A stretch of DNA of 64,000 nucleotides from an uncultured Hyphomicrobiales bacterium (GTDB lineage: Bacteria > Pseudomonadota > Alphaproteobacteria > Rhizobiales > Rhizobiaceae). This document shows, piece by piece, positions 53,881 to 62,273 of this stretch. Within the stretch, counting starts at the first letter, position 1. Every line of letters starts with the position of its first letter. The notes beneath the pieces were generated by a model, which saw nothing but the letters and a program-made list of their open reading frames with translations, was not told where the DNA came from and ran no database searches. The translations under genes and the position numbers were made by a program. The stretch lies in the NCBI GenBank assembly GCA_943908365.1, contig CALTTH010000002.1:39057-103056 (forward strand), written 5' to 3'.

Positions 53881-54807
53881 TCAATGACGAAAACGAAAAC
53901 CGGCAAAGCCGGTCGTCTTCGTCGGGATCACCCACACGCCGCCCGATGATGGGGCCGTTTGCAGCCGCTCGTCGGACATGTTGTGACGATGAGATGTTAG
54001 GAAAAGCGTGCTGAAGTCGGACCCGCCAAAGCAGCCCATGGTGGGGTGAGGCACAGGCGCTTCAGTTGCGCCGAGATGCGTACCGTCGGGCGAAAACGCA
54101 TTGATCAGTCCGGCAGAAACGCCAGCGCTCCAATAGACGCCGGAAGAATCGACGCAGCCGCCATCGGGCCTGCCTGTTTCCTCTGTCATCTGCGCAACCA
54201 GAATGCCTTCATCGAAAGTGCCGCGGCTCTTGTCGAAGGCGCGGCGACGGATCCATCTCTGGACCGAATCGCTCTGCCACATGACCGAGCCATCTTGCGA
54301 GAAGGCAAGCCCGTTGGGGCAGGTGAGGCCGGTCTGCATCCGTTCGGCGCCACTCGCCGTGACGCGCCAAAGTTCGCCGCGCGGCTCCATCTGCGCCAGT
54401 GGCACGTTATGCATGGTGCCGATCCAGAACGCACCGTCGGGCCCGATCCGTCCGTCATTCAGTCGGGCAGGAATGCCTTCCGGCGCTGGAACGCTGCAGA
54501 GCGTATGGGTGGCGCCACTTTCCGTATTGAGGAAGACCACATCCATGCCGCAGGCGATGATGAGGTCACCATTGTCGCAAAGCCCGAGGCTGGACACCGT
54601 GCTTGGGAAAGACCATTCACGGTACTGGCCGGGCGTTAGCGCGGCAGATCGCACAGTCTTGCCGAGAATATCGCACCAGAACAGCACTTGCCGTTTTTCG
54701 TCCCAAACGGGTGATTCTGCCAAAGTGCTGATTGTGTCGCAAAAGAGAGTCGCTTGCGACATGGCAAGTGTGTCGGCAGGGAGCTGTCCGGAGTGTGCAG
54801 TTGTCAT
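53881..54807 (-). CDS. SMP-30/gluconolactonase family lactonase
   Basis: A 308-residue six-bladed beta-propeller hydrolase. The metal ligands expected for sugar lactonases are present: E31 (AESPVWD), N165 (CPNGLAFS) and D215 (RPDGGCVD), with R115 and N117 (RLNDGR) in the substrate pocket. It should open an aldonolactone to the free sugar acid. It is co-oriented with the GntR gene (33 nt apart) and next to a dehydrogenase/dehydratase operon, which suggests it hydrolyses the lactone made by one of those dehydrogenases. ATGs at 54807 and 54762 are both possible; neither has a good RBS. Confidence 0.9.
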   Translation of the reverse strand: MTTAHSGQLPADTLAMSQATLFCDTISTLAESPVWDEKRQVLFWCDILGKTVRSAALTPGQYREWSFPSTVSSLGLCDNGDLIIACGMDVVFLNTESGATHTLCSVPAPEGIPARLNDGRIGPDGAFWIGTMHNVPLAQMEPRGELWRVTASGAERMQTGLTCPNGLAFSQDGSVMWQSDSVQRWIRRRAFDKSRGTFDEGILVAQMTEETGRPDGGCVDSSGVYWSAGVSAGLINAFSPDGTHLGATEAPVPHPTMGCFGGSDFSTLFLTSHRHNMSDERLQTAPSSGGVWVIPTKTTGFAGFRFRH

Positions 54808-54840
54808 GATGGGGTATCCAATGTCGAGGGTGCCGCAACG

Positions 54841-55554
54841 TTACTCGAAATAGTCCTGATGGTTGGCGAAGACCTGCGCCAGAATGCCGAGCACGCGGCG
54901 CAGGTGCTTGCGTAATTCCTCTGCCGCAAGCGCTTCATTGCCGTTTTGGACAGCTGCATAGACTGCCTCGTGCTCGGATAGCAGCCCTGCCATATGCGCC
55001 TCGTCGGTAATGGCGAGAGCGCGCAAGCGATCAAGGCCTGCCTTTTCGCGGATGAGCAGCGTTTCCAGTCTGTCCATGCCAGTGGCTGCCGCAAGCGCGC
55101 TGTGAAACTGATCGTCATGCATACGAAAGGCTTTGCGGTCGCCGCGCTGCATCGCCTTGCGCTGGCCGTTCAGCGCATGCTCGATCTCTTGTTCCGCTTC
55201 CAAAGACAGGCCGATCTCGCAGAGTTTCTCAACGGCTGCAACTTCAAGAGCCTCGCGGATGAACTGCGAGCTGCGGATATTCTTCTCCGAAAGCTTGGAG
55301 ACATAGGTGCCGCGGCTGGGAAGCGTGACGATCAAACCGTCGTCTCGCAGGCGGCTCAATGCCTCGCGCACCGGCGTGCGGCTGGAATTGAACGACTGGC
55401 CAATCTCATTTTCGGATACCGCCTGACCTGGAAAAAGCTCGCGCGACAGGATGGCGGACTTCAGTGCGGAGTAGATCTGATCCACCACGGGGCGGTTAAG
55501 ATCCAGCCTCTCCATGGTCGGTACAGAGCCGCCTGTCATCGGAATTTTGGGCAT
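54841..55554 (-). CDS. GntR family (FadR/FCD subfamily) transcriptional regulator
   Basis: A 237-residue regulator. An N-terminal winged helix (VSENEIGQSFNSSRTPVREALSRLRDDGLI) is followed by an all-helical FCD ligand domain with metal-type residues in RMHDDQFHSAL, SEHEAVY and RKHLRRV. The ATG at 55554 has GGAG five bases upstream. It is transcribed away from the dehydrogenase-transporter operon. Two palindromes between the divergent starts are the likely binding sites, so it probably represses both units until a pathway intermediate binds. Confidence 0.93.
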   Translation of the reverse strand: MPKIPMTGGSVPTMERLDLNRPVVDQIYSALKSAILSRELFPGQAVSENEIGQSFNSSRTPVREALSRLRDDGLIVTLPSRGTYVSKLSEKNIRSSQFIREALEVAAVEKLCEIGLSLEAEQEIEHALNGQRKAMQRGDRKAFRMHDDQFHSALAAATGMDRLETLLIREKAGLDRLRALAITDEAHMAGLLSEHEAVYAAVQNGNEALAAEELRKHLRRVLGILAQVFANHQDYFE

Positions 55555-55575
55555 CTTCACTCCAGCGATTTTTAG

Positions 55576-55587
55576 CCGGTATACCGG
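55576..55587. promoter_or_regulatory. Candidate GntR operator 1
   Basis: CCGGTATACCGG is a perfect 12-bp palindrome, 21 nt upstream of the gntR start codon on its side. It matches operator 2 in 11 of 12 bases. FadR-type regulators commonly bind such short palindromes next to their own gene. Confidence 0.6.
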
Positions 55588-55606
55588 AACACAAGTGAGT
55601 TGACAA

Positions 55607-55623
55607 CCGGCATACCGGTATGC
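55607..55623. promoter_or_regulatory. Candidate GntR operator 2
   Basis: CCGGCATACCGG (55607-55618) repeats operator 1 with one change. An overlapping 14-bp perfect palindrome GCATACCGGTATGC covers 55610-55623. TTGACA at 55600-55605 sits just before it, so it lies where a promoter spacer for the dehydrogenase operon would be. The centres of the two operators are 31 nt apart. Confidence 0.6.
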
Positions 55624-55657
55624 AAATTACCCCGCAATGGGAAGGGAGGCTCCCCAA

Positions 55658-56707
55658 ATGCAGAATATCAAGGCCTGCGTCATTATCGGCGCTGGAATGG
55701 TGGCGAAGACGCATGTGCTCGCCTGTGCAGCAAGTCCAGAAAAGATCAGGCTGAAGGGTATCGTTGATAGCGGCTCCGGTCGCGCCAAAGCGCTGGCTGA
55801 AGAGGCCGCAATCAGCGCTGGTTATGACGTGAAAGTCTACTCTTCGGTAAACGAGGCGGCTGCTGACCCTGATGTGGATTTTGCCATCGTCGCAACGCCA
55901 CCGAATGCGCGCCTCGATATCGTGGAAGCCTTCGCGCGCGCCGGCAAGCACATCCTCATGGAAAAGCCCGTTGCCCGTAACACCGATGAGGCTGAGCATC
56001 TGCTGAAGCTTTGCCGTGATGCCGGCATTACGCTCGGTATCATCTTCCAGCACCGCATGCGGGCTGCATCGCAGAAGGCGCGCGAGCTTGTTGAAGGCGG
56101 AACGCTTGGAGAGCTCGGTCTCTGCGAGATTTCCGTGCCGTGGTGGCGCGCCCAGTCCTATTATGACGAGCCCGGTCGCGGTACTTTGGCGCGTGACGGC
56201 GGCGGCGTTCTGATTTCCCAGGCCATTCACACCATCGATCTTGCGCTGAGCCTTACCGGCCCCGTGTCCCGCGTTCAGGCCATGGCGGCAACGACCCGTT
56301 TCCACCGGATGGAAACGGAAGATTACGTTTCTGCGGGCCTGCGCTTTGCAAGCGGCGCGGTCGGTTCGCTGGTTGCGAGCACGGCAAGCTTTCCGGGCTC
56401 GGCGGAATCGATCCTCCTGCATTTCGATAACGCGAGCCTCCGGCTCGCTTCGGGCTTGCTGCATCTCGACTGGCGCGATGGACGGCAGGAGATCTTCGGC
56501 GGCGCGGCATCTGGCACCGGCGGCGGCGCCGATCCGATGGCCTTCACCCATGAATGGCATCAGGGCGTGTTTGAGGATTTCGCAGACGCCCTCAATGAAG
56601 CGCGCCCGCCGGTTGTCACGGGCGAAGCGGCTCTTTTGTCTCACAGATTGATCGACGCGATCATTAACTCGGCCGAAACCGGCAAGGAAGTGGAACTGCA
56701 ACAATGA
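55658..56707 (+). CDS. Gfo/Idh/MocA family oxidoreductase, first of three
   Basis: A 349-residue NAD(P)-dependent sugar or polyol dehydrogenase. The Rossmann motif GAGMVA is at 11-16, the EKP motif, with the lysine used in catalysis, at E102-K103-P104, and the substrate domain contains the HTIDLALSLTG segment. The ATG at 55658 has GGGAGG eight bases upstream; an earlier ATG at 55637 lies inside that RBS region. Its last four bases overlap the next gene. Substrate unknown; sugar locus by context. Confidence 0.9.
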   Translation: MQNIKACVIIGAGMVAKTHVLACAASPEKIRLKGIVDSGSGRAKALAEEAAISAGYDVKVYSSVNEAAADPDVDFAIVATPPNARLDIVEAFARAGKHILMEKPVARNTDEAEHLLKLCRDAGITLGIIFQHRMRAASQKARELVEGGTLGELGLCEISVPWWRAQSYYDEPGRGTLARDGGGVLISQAIHTIDLALSLTGPVSRVQAMAATTRFHRMETEDYVSAGLRFASGAVGSLVASTASFPGSAESILLHFDNASLRLASGLLHLDWRDGRQEIFGGAASGTGGGADPMAFTHEWHQGVFEDFADALNEARPPVVTGEAALLSHRLIDAIINSAETGKEVELQQ

Positions 56708-57720
56708 CTAAAGCAATTAAGTTCGTCGCTCTGGGCATAGAGCACCGCCACATTTTCGGCATGGCACAGAACCTGATGGACGCCGGTGCAGAGTTCGTCG
56801 GCTGGTGGACGGAAGGCGAGCCCGACGTGGTCGAAGGCTTCGTCAAGCGTTTTCCCGACGTGCCGCGTTCGGCCAGCAAGGAAGCGCTTCTGGCGGATGA
56901 CAGCGTTGATCTCGTCGTCATTGCCGATATCCCATCCAAGCGGGCAGACCTCGCGGTCGCCTCGATGGAAGCCGGCAAGGATGTCATGACCGACAAGCCG
57001 GGCTGCACCACATTCGAACAGCTTGAGCGCATTCGCCAGACGGTCAAGAAGACCAACCGCATCTGGACAGTCGATTTCTCCGAGCGCTTCGAAGTGCCGA
57101 GCGTCACCAAGGCTGCTGAGCTGGTCGCAGCCGGCGCCATCGGCCGCGTCGTCCAGACCATCGGCATGGGCCCGCATCGCCTGAACCGCCAGATTCGTCC
57201 AAAGTGGTTCTTCGAGCGTGAAGCCTATGGCGGCATCATCACCGACATCGCCAGCCACCAGATCGACCAGTTCATGTTTTTCACCGGCTCCACCGAAGTG
57301 GAAATCGTGTCCGCGACGGTTGCCAATTACGCCAACCCAGGCGATCCGGGCCTGCAGGATTTTGGCGAAGTGCTGCTGCGCGGTGACAAGGGCCACGGCT
57401 ATATTCGCGTCGATTGGTACACGCCGAATGCGCTGCCCACCTGGGGTGATGGCCGCCTGACGATCCTCGGCACCGAAGGCTATATCGAACTGCGCAAATA
57501 TGTCGATGTCGGCAACAGCGAAGGCACCGACCGCCTGATCCTCGTCAATGGCGATCGCTGCGAATATATCGATGCCTCCGACGCTGGCCTCCCATATTTC
57601 GGACGCGTATGCGACGACATCCGCAACCGCACCGAAACGGCGATGACGCAGGAACATGTCTTCAAGGTTTGCGATCTGTCACTTCAGGCACAGGCCAAGG
57701 CTGAAGGAGCAAAGGCATGA
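56704..57720 (+). CDS. Gfo/Idh/MocA family oxidoreductase, second of three (divergent Rossmann motif)
   Basis: A 338-residue member of the family. It lacks the usual GxGxxG/A loop: the N-terminal strand leads into LGIEHRHIFGMA with one glycine at 11. The catalytic-type motif is DKP (D97-K98-P99) rather than EKP. The C-terminal domain keeps DIASHQIDQFMFFTG. Cofactor binding may therefore differ from its neighbours, or the reaction may be unusual. It overlaps both flanking genes by four bases (ATGA), so all three are translated together. Confidence 0.88.
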   Translation: MTKAIKFVALGIEHRHIFGMAQNLMDAGAEFVGWWTEGEPDVVEGFVKRFPDVPRSASKEALLADDSVDLVVIADIPSKRADLAVASMEAGKDVMTDKPGCTTFEQLERIRQTVKKTNRIWTVDFSERFEVPSVTKAAELVAAGAIGRVVQTIGMGPHRLNRQIRPKWFFEREAYGGIITDIASHQIDQFMFFTGSTEVEIVSATVANYANPGDPGLQDFGEVLLRGDKGHGYIRVDWYTPNALPTWGDGRLTILGTEGYIELRKYVDVGNSEGTDRLILVNGDRCEYIDASDAGLPYFGRVCDDIRNRTETAMTQEHVFKVCDLSLQAQAKAEGAKA

Positions 57721-58796
57721 TCGGCGTCGCCATTGTCGGTGCCGGTATCGGTGCCGAGCATCTGAAAGGGTATCTTGCTTTGCCGGAGCGTTTCGCCGTC
57801 AAGGCGATCTGCGATCTCGACGTGGAACGCGCGCGTGGCGTTGCAAATGGCACATCCATCCACGTGACAGCCGATCTGGGTGAGGTCCTGGCGGATCCGA
57901 GCATCCAGCTCATCGACGTCTGCCTGCCGCCGCACTTGCATTTTCCGATCACGCTGAAAGCGCATGCCGCCGGCAAGGACGTGGTCTGCGAGAAGCCGCT
58001 CGTGCGTTCGCTGGAAGAGGCAAATGCACTTCTCGAATCCGTCAAGACAACCGGCCGCAGCATCTTCCCCGTTTTCCAGTATCGCTTTGGTCCGGCCATG
58101 CGCCAGCTTCGTGCGCTGATCGATGCCGGCCTTGCTGGTAAGGCCTATGTTGCAAGCTCGGAAGTCCATTGGAACCGTGGCAAGGGTTATTACGACATTC
58201 CATGGCGCGGCACCTGGAAGGGCGAATGCGGTGGCGCAATCCTCGGCCATGCAATCCATGCGCATGATCTGATCTGCTACGTGCTTGGCCCGGTGGACGA
58301 AGTCTTCACCATGGCCGATACCCGCGTCAACATAATCGAAACCGAAGACTGCGCGGCCCTCAGCTTCCGCATGAAGAATGGCGCGCTGGCCACCAGCTCG
58401 GTGACGCTCGGTGCGGCGGAAGATACGTCGCGTCTGCGCTTCTGCTTTGAAGGCTTCACCGCCGAAAGCGGTTCGCTGCCTTACCGTCCGGCAGAAGACA
58501 AGTGGCGCTTCATTGCACGCGCACCGACGACGCAAGCTCAGATCGACGCGGTTCTCGCAACGGTCGGCGAAGGTGAGAACGGTTTCACCGGTTTTGTCGA
58601 AGCGATCGCCGACGCCATGGAGGGGCGCGGCGGCAAGGAAGTCACCGTCACCGACGGTCTGCAATCCATCGAACTCGTCACGGCCATCTATCGCTCGGCG
58701 CGGGAAGGCAAGCCGGTACGCTTGGCAGAAGCGGCGGAAGGTCAGTGGGTCAAGGGTTGGGCTCCACAGCCTGCACCCGCCGCAGCATCGGCCTGA
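57717..58796 (+). CDS. Gfo/Idh/MocA family oxidoreductase, third of three
   Basis: A 359-residue dehydrogenase with GAGIGA at 8-13, EKP at 92-94 and the substrate-domain segment GHAIHAHDLICYVLGP. The start overlaps the previous stop by four bases. The last codons and the stop lie inside a RIME-like repeat (58784-58883), so the present C-terminus (AAASA) appears to have been set by insertion of that element. Function by context: oxidation of an imported sugar or derivative. Confidence 0.9.
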   Translation: MIGVAIVGAGIGAEHLKGYLALPERFAVKAICDLDVERARGVANGTSIHVTADLGEVLADPSIQLIDVCLPPHLHFPITLKAHAAGKDVVCEKPLVRSLEEANALLESVKTTGRSIFPVFQYRFGPAMRQLRALIDAGLAGKAYVASSEVHWNRGKGYYDIPWRGTWKGECGGAILGHAIHAHDLICYVLGPVDEVFTMADTRVNIIETEDCAALSFRMKNGALATSSVTLGAAEDTSRLRFCFEGFTAESGSLPYRPAEDKWRFIARAPTTQAQIDAVLATVGEGENGFTGFVEAIADAMEGRGGKEVTVTDGLQSIELVTAIYRSAREGKPVRLAEAAEGQWVKGWAPQPAPAAASA

Positions 58797-58883
58797 AAAT
58801 CGGAGTCGATTTTCGCAGAGCAAGATGCGTAAATTTAAGCGTTAGAGCGCCCTTTGTGTGTCCCAAAGGACGCTTGGCGCTCT
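58784..58883 (-). repeat. RIME-like intergenic palindromic repeat, copy 2
   Basis: A 100-bp element that aligns end to end with the reverse complement of 14480-14580, including the palindrome GAAAATCG-ACTC-CGATTTTC and the AGAGCGCC/GGCGCTCT outer arms. It lies between the third dehydrogenase and the binding-protein gene, and its left edge contains the dehydrogenase stop codon. Within the operon message its two hairpins could act on mRNA decay or termination. Confidence 0.75.
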
Positions 58884-58914
58884 ACAGCGTAATCATCGAA
58901 CGGGAGGAAACCAG

Positions 58915-60189
58915 ATGATCAGTCAATACAAAATCGCATTCGCGGCGTTGGCCTTGGGGACAGCGTCGTTCGCGGGTGGCGCTCAGGCTGCCCAGGAAGT
59001 TCGCTTCACCTGCGCCTATGACGGCAATGGCTGCGAAATCCTGAAGGACATTCTCGCACGCTATGAAAAGCAGCATCCCGACGTGAAGATCGTGACCGAC
59101 GTGGTGCCCTACAAGGCACTGTTGGAAGGTCTGCCCGTTCAGCTCGCCGGCGGCAGCGGTCCGGACTTCGCCACCGTCACCGACCTTGGCGGCCTGAACC
59201 GTTATTATCTCGATCTCACGCCCTATGTGGACGCGAAGAACTGGGAAGACAATTTCTCCAACGTGCTGAAATGGTACCGCAGCGGCCCTGAAGACAAGGG
59301 CATCTACGGCATGCATACGCAGCTGACCATCACCGGCGCCTTCATCAACCGCACGCTCTTCGATCAGGCCAATGTTGCGGTGCCCGGCAAGGACGCGACG
59401 ATGGACGATTGGGCAAAGGCTGCGACTGCCGTTGCCAAGGCCACCAGCACGCCTTACCCGATGGCGATCGACCGTTCCGGCCATCGTATTGCCGGCCCGG
59501 CCATCTCCTACGGCGCCAAGATTTTTGACGCGGAAGGCAAGCCGATCCTCGTCGATGAAGGCTTTACGACATTCGTGAAGAAGTTCGTCGAGTGGAACAA
59601 GGACGGCACCATGGCGCGTGACGTCTGGGCCGGGCAGGGCGGCAACACCTATCGCGACGCCGCGCAGGAATTCATCAACGGCCAGCTCGCCTATTACTAT
59701 TCCGGCAGCTGGCAGACCGCGCGCTTCGACAGCCAGGTTGGCGATGCCTTCGACTGGGAAGTCGTACCGCAGCCCTGCGGTGGTACTGCCTGCACCGGCA
59801 TGCCAGGCGGTACCGGCATTGTCGGTTTCAAACAGACCAAGAACCCGAAGATCGTGGCAGATATCCTGAACTTCCTTGCTGAAGACGAGAACTATCTCGA
59901 TTTCACGGTTCGCACCCGCAACGTACCGGCCAAGAAGTCCATCGCGGAAAAAGGCGTGACCTATACCGGTGCAACCCCTGCGACGCAGAAGGCCATGGAT
60001 GCCTGGCTCGACCAGATCCCCGGCATCAGCCCGATTGCTTACGCCTACCAGGGCTACAAGAACAACCGCGCCATGTTCAACATCTCTGTCCAGCGTATCA
60101 CCCAGGCCATCGTCGGCGAACTCACGGTCGATGAAGCGATGGCACGCGCCAAGACGGACGTTGAGGAAATGTTGAAACAGGCGAAGTGA
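58915..60189 (+). CDS. CUT1-type ABC sugar transporter, substrate-binding protein
   Basis: A 424-residue periplasmic protein of the extracellular solute-binding protein family 1 (MalE-like). A signal peptide (about 1-25, ending GGAQA) precedes the mature part, which begins QEVRFTCAYDGNGCEILKDIL. Two cysteine pairs (CAYDGNGC and CGGTAC) may form disulfides. It delivers a sugar or oligosaccharide to the two permeases downstream. GGAGG seven bases before the ATG supports the start. A strong hairpin follows the stop. Confidence 0.93.
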   Translation: MISQYKIAFAALALGTASFAGGAQAAQEVRFTCAYDGNGCEILKDILARYEKQHPDVKIVTDVVPYKALLEGLPVQLAGGSGPDFATVTDLGGLNRYYLDLTPYVDAKNWEDNFSNVLKWYRSGPEDKGIYGMHTQLTITGAFINRTLFDQANVAVPGKDATMDDWAKAATAVAKATSTPYPMAIDRSGHRIAGPAISYGAKIFDAEGKPILVDEGFTTFVKKFVEWNKDGTMARDVWAGQGGNTYRDAAQEFINGQLAYYYSGSWQTARFDSQVGDAFDWEVVPQPCGGTACTGMPGGTGIVGFKQTKNPKIVADILNFLAEDENYLDFTVRTRNVPAKKSIAEKGVTYTGATPATQKAMDAWLDQIPGISPIAYAYQGYKNNRAMFNISVQRITQAIVGELTVDEAMARAKTDVEEMLKQAK

Positions 60190-60199
60190 TCCATCGCCT

Positions 60200-60230
60200 T
60201 CCGGCGCGGCGCATCCCGCGCCGCGCCGGA
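60200..60230 (+). promoter_or_regulatory. GC-rich hairpin between binding-protein and permease genes
   Basis: A 13-bp perfect stem (60200-60212 with 60218-60230, core CCGGCGCGGCG/CGCCGCGCCGG) and a 5-nt loop, with no T-run after it. Such hairpins after binding-protein genes usually protect the upstream message, giving more binding protein than permease. Confidence 0.6.
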
Positions 60231-60246
60231 TCGAAGGAGGAGCCCC

Positions 60247-61215
60247 ATGTATAAATTTATTGCGCCAGTGATGGGCATCGTCGAACTGCCGTTCGCCTTC
60301 CTGCAGAAGGTTCTCGGCCATCGACGGATTGCCTGGGTGTTTCTCACCCCCAACCTGTTGCTCTTTGCTGTTTTCGCGTTCCTGCCGATCCTGCTGAACG
60401 TCGCCTATTCGCTCACTGGAACCGAGCAGATCATGCTTGCCGATCGCCCCTTCGTCGGCGGCGGGAATTTCTCGGCCCTGATGTCGTGCGGCAATTATCT
60501 CGACCCGAATTCCTGTCAGCAGGATCTCTTCTGGCGCTCGGTATGGAACACGCTGCTCTTCGTCGTGCTGCAGGTGGGCTTCATGGTCGGCTTCTCGCTG
60601 ATCACCGCCATCATCCTCAACCGCGATATCCGCGCTCGTGGTTTCTTCCGCGCCGTATTCTTCTTCCCCGTGCTTCTGTCACCCGTCGTCGTGGCGCTGA
60701 TCTGGAAGTGGATCTTGCAGCGCTTCGGCGTGCTGAATGCCGCGATGGAAGGGATGGGCTTGAGCTCTGTCGACTGGATGCTGGAAGCAAACCTTGCCTT
60801 CGGCTGGTCGGTCTTTCTCTCGGTCTGGGCGCATATGGGCTTTTACACGCTCATCCTTCTTGCCGGTCTGCAGGCAATCCCGCGTGACGTCTATGAGGCC
60901 GCAGAACTCGACAAGGCAAACCCCTGGCGCATCTTCCGCCGCATCACCATGCCGCTTCTGGCACCGACCATGCTGGTGGTTCTGGTTTTGTCGCTGATCA
61001 AGGGCGTACAGACCTTCGACGAAATCTTCGCCTTCACCGGCGGTGGTCCAGGCTCGGCAACGACCTTCATCATTCAATACATCTATCAGACCGGTTTTGC
61101 CGGAACGCCCCGCAATTTCGGCCTAGCAGCCGCAGCCTCGCTGCTTCTCGCAGTCGTTCTCGTGGTGCTGACCGCCCTTCAATTCCGGGCAAACAGGAGC
61201 AAGGTCGATGGCTAG
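60247..61215 (+). CDS. CUT1-type ABC sugar transporter, permease 1 (MalF-like)
   Basis: A 322-residue inner-membrane permease with six or more helices. The EAA loop that docks the ATPase is visible (YEAAELDKANPWRIFRRITMPLL). AAGGAGGAG lies just before the ATG. It overlaps the second permease gene by eight bases. The pair forms the channel for the substrate delivered by the upstream binding protein. Confidence 0.93.
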   Translation: MYKFIAPVMGIVELPFAFLQKVLGHRRIAWVFLTPNLLLFAVFAFLPILLNVAYSLTGTEQIMLADRPFVGGGNFSALMSCGNYLDPNSCQQDLFWRSVWNTLLFVVLQVGFMVGFSLITAIILNRDIRARGFFRAVFFFPVLLSPVVVALIWKWILQRFGVLNAAMEGMGLSSVDWMLEANLAFGWSVFLSVWAHMGFYTLILLAGLQAIPRDVYEAAELDKANPWRIFRRITMPLLAPTMLVVLVLSLIKGVQTFDEIFAFTGGGPGSATTFIIQYIYQTGFAGTPRNFGLAAAASLLLAVVLVVLTALQFRANRSKVDG

Positions 61216-62251
61216 GATTGGTGCATTTCTGACCCGCACGCGCGGCCGCAATGGCAAGCTGCACTGGACCGACTGGCTGTCCTACGCCTATCTCGGAATG
61301 GCCGTTCTGATCATGTTCGGCCCGGTCGTCTGGCTCGTTCTGTCGTCCTTCAAGACGGAAGCTGACCTTCAGCGATTTCCTCCGCGTTTCCTGCCCTATT
61401 CGCAGGAGACAGTCGTGGTGGATGGACAGCAAGCGCCGCTGCCCGCCTATACCACCAAGGACGGCCAGACGGTGGGCATGGTGCGCCGCATCGGCCTGGT
61501 GGCGCAGGTCATCGACCCGGCCAAGCCGGCCGAAATCCAAAAAATGCCGTTCAACGAGTTGAAGCCGGCTGAACGCTTGTCGCTGGCGACGGAGAACTAC
61601 ACCGAGCTTTTCCAGCGCTTCAACTTCCCGCTCTACTTCTGGAACTCGGTTTTCATCACGGTGACCTCCACCGTCATCATGCTGATCGTCAATTCCATGG
61701 CGGCCTTTGCCCTGTCGAAATATCAGTTCAAGGGCAGAGGTGCCGTTCTGGCCATGGTCGTCGGCACCTTGATGATCCCGCAGACGGTCGTGCTCGTGCC
61801 GCTTTTTCTCATCACCAGCCAGCTTGGCATGATCAACAGTCTCTGGGGCGTGATCATTCCCGGCGCCGCCACGCCGACCGGTGTGTTCCTGCTGCGCCAA
61901 TATATGCTGACGATCCCCGATGAGATCCTTGACGCGGCACGCATGGATAAGGCCAGCGAGTGGAAGATCTACTGGCGGATCATCCTGCCGCTCTCTGCAC
62001 CGGCACTCGCGGTGCTTGCGATCCTCGCCGTCATGTGGCGGTGGAACGACTTTCTGTGGCCGCTGATCGTTTTGACCCGCAACGATAATTTCACCCTGCA
62101 ACTGGCACTGAATTCCTTCCAGGGAGAGATGTCGACGGAGTGGAGCAACCTGCTCGCCATGACCGTGCTGACGCTCGCGCCCATCGCGCTGGTCTTCATG
62201 TTCCTACAAAAATACATCGCCACCGGCATTGCATCGACGGGCGGCAAATAA
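61208..62251 (+). CDS. CUT1-type ABC sugar transporter, permease 2 (MalG-like)
   Basis: A 347-residue permease. The EAA loop reads LDAARMDKASEWKIYWRIILPLSAP. A ~90-residue insertion with a periplasmic character (about 55-140, including VVDGQQAPLPAYTTKDGQTVGMV) follows the first helix, longer than in many MalG proteins. The start overlaps permease 1 by eight bases. Confidence 0.92.
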   Translation: MARIGAFLTRTRGRNGKLHWTDWLSYAYLGMAVLIMFGPVVWLVLSSFKTEADLQRFPPRFLPYSQETVVVDGQQAPLPAYTTKDGQTVGMVRRIGLVAQVIDPAKPAEIQKMPFNELKPAERLSLATENYTELFQRFNFPLYFWNSVFITVTSTVIMLIVNSMAAFALSKYQFKGRGAVLAMVVGTLMIPQTVVLVPLFLITSQLGMINSLWGVIIPGAATPTGVFLLRQYMLTIPDEILDAARMDKASEWKIYWRIILPLSAPALAVLAILAVMWRWNDFLWPLIVLTRNDNFTLQLALNSFQGEMSTEWSNLLAMTVLTLAPIALVFMFLQKYIATGIASTGGK

Positions 62252-62273
62252 TCCTTCGGGAGGAGACACGACA

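Noticed and set aside
58882..60321. Minus-strand 479-codon frame opposite the binding-protein gene
   Set aside because: Antisense shadow of a gene with a signal peptide and a strong RBS.
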